A stretch of 16,949 nt of DNA from Chitinophagaceae bacterium UBA5175 (GTDB taxonomy: Bacteria > Bacteroidota > Bacteroidia > Chitinophagales > Chitinophagaceae): contig DHWT01000293.1 of the NCBI GenBank assembly GCA_002413325.1, positions 1 through 16,949 on the forward strand, read 5' to 3'. Within the stretch, counting starts at the first letter, position 1. Every line of letters begins with the position of its first letter. A model generated the notes under the pieces. That model saw nothing but the letters and a program-made list of their open reading frames with translations. It was not told the origin of the DNA and ran no database searches. Shown here piece after piece: positions 13,239-16,949 of this stretch. The position numbers and the translations under genes were made by a program.

Positions 13239-14273
13239 TCATAAGGCCTTCACACCTGCTTTCCGGATTACAGGTGCAACTTCTTTTGCGAATAATTCTA
13301 TAGAATGCATGACCAGCGCGTGGGGCATGGTGCCTACACTTACGTGTAGGAGAAAACGATCCAGTCCGAATAATTCCTTTTCAAAAAGGATTTTATCGAT
13401 CACCTGCTGGGGGGAACCGACCAGCAGGGCTCCCTGTCTGGATCTTCCGGCTTCAAACTGGGCCCGGGTGGTCGGTGGCCATCCCCGTTCCTTTCCGATA
13501 TTCGACATGGCATAGGAATAGGAGGGAAAGAATTCATCTGCAGCCTGCTGCGAATCTTTGGAAATATAACCATGGGAATGAACGGCCAGGGGAAGCCGCC
13601 CATGCCCGGCTGATGAGGCCGTTTCCCGGTAAAGTCCTACCAGGGGCTGGAAATGCGTCGGATTTCCACCGATAATTGCCAGAGCCAGTGGAAGTCCGAG
13701 GATGGCGGCCCGGATAACGGACTCGGGGGTGCCGCCAACAGCTACCCAGATTGGCAACTTTGATTGAAAGGGCCGGGGATAAACGCCCAGTTCCCGGATG
13801 GGAGGACGGAATTTTCCATTCCAGCTAATTTTTTCAGACTCATTTAATTTCAACAGCAGTCCGAGTTTTTCAGAAAATAATGCATCATAATCTTCCAGAT
13901 TATATCCGAACAGGGGGAAGGATTCTATGAATGAACCCCGGCCAGCCATGATCTCAGCACGACCGCCTGAGAGCAGGTCGACGGTTGCGAAATCCTGGAA
14001 TACCCTTACAGGATCGTCAGAACTGAGAACCGTAACCGCGCTGGAAAGTTTTATTCGTTTGGTTTTCACTGCTGCGGCCGCCAGTACGACGGCCGGGGAG
14101 GAAACAATAAAATCCGGACGGTGGTGTTCTCCAAGGGCATATACATCCAGGCCGGACTGATCTGCCAGTTCAATTTCTTCCATCAGGTCCATCATCCGCT
14201 GATGTCTGCTGATGGTTTTACCTGTTACGGGGTCGGGAGTCAATTCTGCAAAGCTGCTGATACCTAATTCCAT
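13239..14273 (-). CDS. LLM-class flavin-dependent oxidoreductase (luciferase-like)
   Basis: This is a TIM-barrel, FMN- or F420-using monooxygenase of the bacterial-luciferase superfamily, 344 aa with no signal peptide, so cytosolic. Characteristic segments in order are MELGISSFAEL at the first strand, LADQSGLDVYALGEHHRPDF (37-56), where the HH pair is the conserved active-site region, and SSAVTVLSSDDPVRVFQDFATVDLLSGGRAEIMAGRGS (77-114). After these come the domain-typical PIWVAVGGTPESVIRAA and the C-terminal GALLVGSPQQVIDKILF. The SDDPVRV and GRG(S) motifs bind the flavin phosphate in the family. The substrate cannot be told from sequence, and many Bacteroidota carry uncharacterised members with this pattern. 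It follows the small cytochrome gene by 97 bp that contain a perfect palindrome, so it may be a separate transcription unit. Confidence 0.9.
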   Translation of the reverse strand: MELGISSFAELTPDPVTGKTISRHQRMMDLMEEIELADQSGLDVYALGEHHRPDFIVSSPAVVLAAAAVKTKRIKLSSAVTVLSSDDPVRVFQDFATVDLLSGGRAEIMAGRGSFIESFPLFGYNLEDYDALFSEKLGLLLKLNESEKISWNGKFRPPIRELGVYPRPFQSKLPIWVAVGGTPESVIRAAILGLPLALAIIGGNPTHFQPLVGLYRETASSAGHGRLPLAVHSHGYISKDSQQAADEFFPSYSYAMSNIGKERGWPPTTRAQFEAGRSRQGALLVGSPQQVIDKILFEKELFGLDRFLLHVSVGTMPHALVMHSIELFAKEVAPVIRKAGVKAL

Positions 14274-14286
14274 GCTGCAATTTAAA

Positions 14287-14309
14287 GCTTCAGGCTTAAA
14301 GCCTGAAGC
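14287..14309. repeat. 23-bp near-perfect palindrome (11-bp arms)
   Basis: GCTTCAGGCTT (14287-14297), central A, AAGCCTGAAGC (14299-14309). On the minus strand it is followed by TTTAAATT, so it could end the cytochrome transcript or attenuate the LLM gene, whose ATG is 14 bp further on. The arm length is well beyond chance for one site. It may be a dispersed palindromic repeat, but only one copy is in this window. Confidence 0.6.
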
Positions 14310-14370
14310 CTGGGATTCATTCTGGTATCAATGCCTGTCGGGCTATATAAATTTCAATTGAAGTTCGTTA

Positions 14371-14646
14371 TTATTGTTTCAGAAAATCTACAATTTTAGT
14401 CCTTTCTTCGTCAGTTATCAGCGCCCTGCTTTGCATATGCAGGCCAACGGTTTCCCATTGTTCCGGGGAGAATGTGGCTGGTGATGGCGTATTGTGACAA
14501 CGCTGACAATTTTCTGCCCAGAGCTGGGCACCGGATTTATTGCTTACCTGCTGGCTGGCCTTGCAGCCAATGATGGTAACCATGATCATAAGTCCCAATC
14601 CGGTTATTGAAATGATTACCAACTTTCTTATCTGGAAAATTTTCAT
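14371..14646 (-). CDS. small monoheme c-type cytochrome, lipoprotein
   Basis: The 91-aa product is an electron-transfer protein anchored by lipid. The N-terminal hydrophobic segment (8-27) ends in the lipobox TIIGC, with C28 as the lipidated residue. The heme site is CQRCH (C47, C50, H51) in LWAENCQRCHNTPSP. The likely distal ligand is M71 in WETVGLHMQSRA, followed by the typical helix ITDEERTKIVDFLKQ. The WETVxxHM pattern is like the small cytochrome domains that serve quinoprotein and other dehydrogenases. It starts 11 bp after the porin gene stop, so it is cotranscribed with it and with the upstream cytochrome. Confidence 0.9.
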   Translation of the reverse strand: MKIFQIRKLVIISITGLGLMIMVTIIGCKASQQVSNKSGAQLWAENCQRCHNTPSPATFSPEQWETVGLHMQSRALITDEERTKIVDFLKQ

Positions 14647-14657
14647 ATTTATATTTT

Positions 14658-15872
14658 TTATAGTTGGATAGAAAATTGTGCAAATAAAGATTCTGATTTT
14701 ATCTTATCACCCGAATTGGCGATAGCGGTGCTGGTGCCGTTACTGGACTGGAAGCCGATTTTAAATACGGTTCTCCAGGTAAACCAGTAATCCAGGCTGA
14801 CGTCAATGATATCGGAATTTTGTCCCCAGGTCGATTTGGATGGTGTGATATACTTGCCATAACGGAAAGCCAGTTCCAGGTTCTTCAGTAAATTATTACC
14901 GGAGCCCGTAGGTCTGAATGAAATCTGCGCGAAGCCGGACGTGGTCTTATTGTCGAATGTATATACACTTGAATCCGAAGGGTTAATATAATTCTGGTTA
15001 TTCACAAACGTGTAATTATACTGTCCTTTAAAATTTACAAGTATCGGACTGAACGATTTAACAAAATTAAGGTCTGCGGCATAGGACTGACTCCGCGCGC
15101 TTTCATAAGGCGAATTTGCATCTCCCACCGATCCCCACATACCGCTTACTCCGATTTCAAGGGAGGAGTTGGATAATGGCAGCAGGCCCAGCCTCGCAGT
15201 CACGGTTTTATTTTTATTATTATCAACAGCACCTACACTTTGTAACTCGCCGTCAGGCAGCAATTGCAAACCATTCGTTACACTGATGTCATAATTCATC
15301 TTCATGTTCCCCATAGGCAATCCGCCTTCTGCTTCAACTCCAAAATCTGATGTGGGCGGGTAATCGGCCAAACCGGTGGGATCCGTAGGAAGTTTATCGA
15401 TCCAGCCAGCCGCCAGTCGTTTGCTGTAGGTGCCAAAAGGGGTAACAAGATAACCTGCCCGCAAAATGAGTCCGGGGGCTACGAAATATGATACGTCGGC
15501 CCAGTTGACTCCCAGGGAAAAACCATCAAAGGAAGGCTCAAATTCCAACAGGAATTTATCGCCGTGCCTCCACAAAAACAGGGGGCTGAATTCAAAGTGG
15601 TCTACATCCGGGAAACTATTTGTGGTGGTCTTTTGACTGATTCCGCCTGAAGTAGTTGTGGTCGAATTGGAAACAAACCCAAAGGTGGCGAGTCCCGCCA
15701 TCATAAAATGATCTTCGCCGGTTTTTTTATGGCTTAATTCTATTTCCAACTCCGTAACCCGATTGGCCAGGGTTGTATCAACCGCCTGATCCTGTGCATA
15801 CAGGTGATTTGCCATCGGAGAAATGATAAGCATGGACAGGGCGAGACCTGATAAAATTTTAATTGTTTTCAT
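14658..15872 (-). CDS. outer-membrane beta-barrel porin-like protein
   Basis: The start is chosen at the ATG at 15872 (404 aa), because MKTIKILSGLALSMLIISPMANHLYAQ is a clean signal peptide. An upstream in-frame ATG at 15917 would add 15 residues that spoil it. After the signal comes a short helical segment (VDTTLANRVTELEIELSHK) that looks like a trimerisation coiled coil. The rest alternates amphipathic strands (FLLEFEPSFDGFSLGVNWADVSYFVAPGLILRAGYLVTPFG, SLEIGVSGMWG, LELAFRYGKY) to the end at ...SLFAQFSIQL. This resembles phosphate-selective or DcaP-type porins with an N-terminal coiled coil, but I cannot assign a family. Genes for two monoheme cytochromes flank it closely on the same strand (69 bp and 11 bp), suggesting a joint role in periplasmic electron transfer or in importing a redox substrate. 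Role is inferred. Confidence 0.85.
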   Translation of the reverse strand: MKTIKILSGLALSMLIISPMANHLYAQDQAVDTTLANRVTELEIELSHKKTGEDHFMMAGLATFGFVSNSTTTTSGGISQKTTTNSFPDVDHFEFSPLFLWRHGDKFLLEFEPSFDGFSLGVNWADVSYFVAPGLILRAGYLVTPFGTYSKRLAAGWIDKLPTDPTGLADYPPTSDFGVEAEGGLPMGNMKMNYDISVTNGLQLLPDGELQSVGAVDNNKNKTVTARLGLLPLSNSSLEIGVSGMWGSVGDANSPYESARSQSYAADLNFVKSFSPILVNFKGQYNYTFVNNQNYINPSDSSVYTFDNKTTSGFAQISFRPTGSGNNLLKNLELAFRYGKYITPSKSTWGQNSDIIDVSLDYWFTWRTVFKIGFQSSNGTSTAIANSGDKIKSESLFAQFSIQL

Positions 15873-15941
15873 GTTCCTGAGGTTATAGTTAGTTAAGGAA
15901 TTTCTTTTTAAGTACATCGGGAATTTCTTCTTTTACCCGGA

Positions 15942-16382
15942 CTACTTTTTAGTATTTTTACCAAGCACCCGGATGTAGTTAACCAACTCCCAGCGTTGAG
16001 TTTCTGTTAGCGTCCTTTTATATTGCGGCATGGGATCCCGGCCTTCTGACATCTTATAGAAAAGGGTACCGTCAGTTTCCTGCTGCACTTTTGCTGATGT
16101 ATGGTCGGCTGGTTTTGGATTCAATGCCACAGCGGCAACACCGTCTCCTTTGCCCTTGTCGCCATGACAAGGTGCGCAATAAGATGAATAGAGGGCTTTT
16201 GCTTCTTTAAGTGTTGCAGGGTCACTGGGTACCGGATTCTTTAAACCGGATCCCGTGGCGGGAACCGGCCAGGGCTTGGACTGCGCTTCTGCTTTATAAC
16301 CGGTCATAAGTAGGAAAAAAATAGAAAAAACAGGGATCGCTTTTGCCGTTTTGCAGATGGTCAGATGATTACTGGAATTCAT
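15942..16382 (-). CDS. class I c-type cytochrome, periplasmic
   Basis: The 146-aa product begins with a signal peptide (hydrophobic 15-28, likely cleavage after AEA at residue 33), so the mature protein is periplasmic. The heme motif is CAPCH (C69, C72, H73) in LYSSYCAPCHGDKGKGDG. The distal ligand is M118 in EGRDPMPQYKRTLTETQRWELVNYIRVLG, the standard cytochrome c class I C-terminal helix. A single heme is present. It is the first gene of a probable operon with the porin and the small cytochrome. A possible CRP/FNR-type site lies about 75-90 bp upstream of its start. The physiological partner is unknown; the domain is typical of cytochromes that accept electrons from periplasmic dehydrogenases or pass them to an oxidase. 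Confidence 0.93.
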   Translation of the reverse strand: MNSSNHLTICKTAKAIPVFSIFFLLMTGYKAEAQSKPWPVPATGSGLKNPVPSDPATLKEAKALYSSYCAPCHGDKGKGDGVAAVALNPKPADHTSAKVQQETDGTLFYKMSEGRDPMPQYKRTLTETQRWELVNYIRVLGKNTKK

Positions 16383-16425
16383 TATTAAAACTTTTATAAA
16401 GTGATATAGATGATTAAATCCGGAA

Positions 16426-16433
16426 TAAAAGTA
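16426..16433 (-). promoter_or_regulatory. candidate -7 element of the cytochrome-porin operon
   Basis: On the minus strand this reads TACTTTTA, one mismatch from TAnnTTTG, implying a start near 16420 and a leader of about 38 nt. Its value lies in the spacing to the inverted repeat at 16456-16469. A second candidate, TACATTTG (16499-16492), matches the consensus exactly but would place the repeat downstream of the start. Confidence 0.35.
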
Positions 16434-16455
16434 AAGGTCAATTCAAAGTTCAGAC

Positions 16456-16469
16456 ATGATTAAGATCAA
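16456..16469. promoter_or_regulatory. candidate CRP/FNR-family operator
   Basis: The plus strand reads ATGAT-TAAG-ATCAA; the minus strand reads TTGAT-CTTA-ATCAT. This matches the FNR box TTGAT-N4-ATCAA at nine of ten defined positions. The centre is about 80 bp upstream of the cytochrome ATG and about 42 bp upstream of the start implied by the candidate -7 element, the class II activator position. No CRP/FNR regulator is encoded here. Confidence 0.45.
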
Positions 16470-16503
16470 CCCGGTTACTGACTTTTGTACCCAAATGTAT
16501 TTT

Positions 16504-16734
16504 TTATTTCTGATCCGGGGGAATATCATTCCGGATATCAGAATCCTTGAATGGCACTAAATCGGCTACCAGACAGCATTTCAGGCCGTCGTGGATCATC
16601 CGTTCCCGTTCCCGGAAACCCTTCGATTTTCCGGTTTCGGTGAATGATTGGAGGGCGGCCGGATCAAATGCATTAACTTCCGGATAACATAATTCATGCT
16701 GAAACCTTATAAAATCAGATGGATAGTTTAACAC
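16504..16734 (-). CDS. doubtful small hypothetical protein
   Basis: A 76-codon frame begins at a GTG (16734) that overlaps the start of the divergent YdjM-type gene by 16 bp. The only in-frame ATG (codon 46) would leave 31 residues. Codon choice looks like that of neighbouring genes. The product contains GFRERERMIHDGLKCCLVADLVPF. I do not recognise it, and see no signal peptide or ribosome-binding site. It might be a small gene, a remnant, or chance. It fills most of the otherwise gene-free 16383-16718. Confidence 0.25.
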   Translation of the reverse strand: MLNYPSDFIRFQHELCYPEVNAFDPAALQSFTETGKSKGFRERERMIHDGLKCCLVADLVPFKDSDIRNDIPPDQK

Positions 16735-16949
16735 ATATTGCTGTTGGTGCCTGCATCGGGGACCTTTTCCTGGGCAGGAAAATAGGGAAAAAGGCCATGT
16801 TGTACGGAGCCATTGCCGGCAGTTTGCCTGACATCGATTTTGTTGCGTCTTTATGGTTGAACACGGCAGACAACCTGATGGCCCACCGTGGATTTACGCA
16901 TTCTTTTTTATTTGCTTTCCTGGTGGTTGTCGCGCTTGCATTTTTCTTC
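16719..16949 (+). CDS. YdjM-type membrane-bound metal-dependent hydrolase, partial (N-terminus only)
   Basis: The frame begins at the ATG at 16719 and runs off the window, giving 77 codons. It starts MDSLTHIAVGACIGDLFLG, continues with LYGAIAGSLPDIDFVASL and then AHRGFTHSFLFAFLVVVALAFF. The histidine in the N-terminal THI segment, the LPDID acidic motif and the HRGFTHS motif are the putative metal-binding signature of the YdjM/DUF457 family, integral inner-membrane proteins. In Escherichia coli ydjM is LexA-regulated; no SOS box is visible here. The hydrophobic stretches around 28-36 and 62-77 fit membrane helices. The enzymatic activity of the family is poorly defined. Confidence 0.88.
   Translation, partial: MDSLTHIAVGACIGDLFLGRKIGKKAMLYGAIAGSLPDIDFVASLWLNTADNLMAHRGFTHSFLFAFLVVVALAFFF

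Noticed and set aside
15873..15917. ATG at 15917 as the porin start
   Set aside because: It would put 15 polar residues before a clean signal peptide; the ATG at 15872 fits export better.
12389..16382. Minus-strand genes considered as one defence or biosynthetic island
   Set aside because: Cytochromes, porin, LLM oxidoreductase and M48 protease are ordinary chromosomal families with no effector, nuclease or mobility gene.

Overview
The window looks like chromosomal DNA from a member of the Bacteroidota, most likely near the Chitinophagaceae. This rests on several signs: mid-range GC, start sites with almost no Shine-Dalgarno sequence, promoter-like motifs of the TAnnTTTG/TAnnTTCG type, lipoproteins whose mature end reads C-K-K-D, a LytTR response regulator, and typical Bacteroidota versions of M1 and M48 peptidases. 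No database search was possible, so the taxonomic call is inference.

Layout. Positions 1-568 (-) hold the first three quarters of surE (5'-nucleotidase), cut by the window edge. A short divergent promoter region separates it from atpG (653-1534, F1 gamma subunit), which stands alone here. An intergenic region with two facing arrays of short AATT-type repeats leads to scpB (1679-2365). lysA (2450-3664) follows, and 11 bp later comes a membrane-anchored papain-like peptidase with a C-terminal DUF4384-like domain (3676-5280), closed by a good intrinsic terminator. A 470-bp gene-free stretch follows, with imperfect tandem repeats and a strong hairpin, then a secreted M1 metallopeptidase (5792-7774).

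The middle is a complete multistep phosphorelay. A divergent pair encodes a stand-alone HPt protein and a LytTR response regulator (8925 to 7832, -), overlapping by ATGA. Facing away is a multi-TM hybrid histidine kinase with PAS, HisKA, HATPase and receiver domains (ATG at 9160, end 11157). Its coding frame clearly continues upstream of the first ATG but has no canonical start codon there. Phosphate flow His(kinase) to Asp(kinase REC) to His(HPt) to Asp(LytTR) can be drawn from these three genes alone. A lipoprotein of unknown function (11308-12315) follows and ends in a terminator shared with the facing genes.

The right part is mostly on the minus strand. Transcription runs from a c-type cytochrome (16382-15942), through an outer-membrane porin-like barrel (15872-14658) and a small lipoprotein cytochrome c (14646-14371), to an LLM-class flavin oxidoreductase (14273-13239) and an M48 lipoprotein protease (13195-12389). 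A candidate CRP/FNR-type box lies at about -42 relative to a plausible start of the cytochrome operon, suggesting redox or oxygen control. At the right edge a YdjM-type membrane metal-dependent hydrolase begins (16719, +) and is cut by the window.

I found no tRNA, rRNA, CRISPR array, insertion sequence or phage gene. No obvious defence system is present. The most interesting items are the start-less phosphorelay kinase, the cytochrome-porin-cytochrome operon with its candidate FNR-like box, the membrane-tethered C1A/DUF4384 protein, and the unexplained intergenic repeats.
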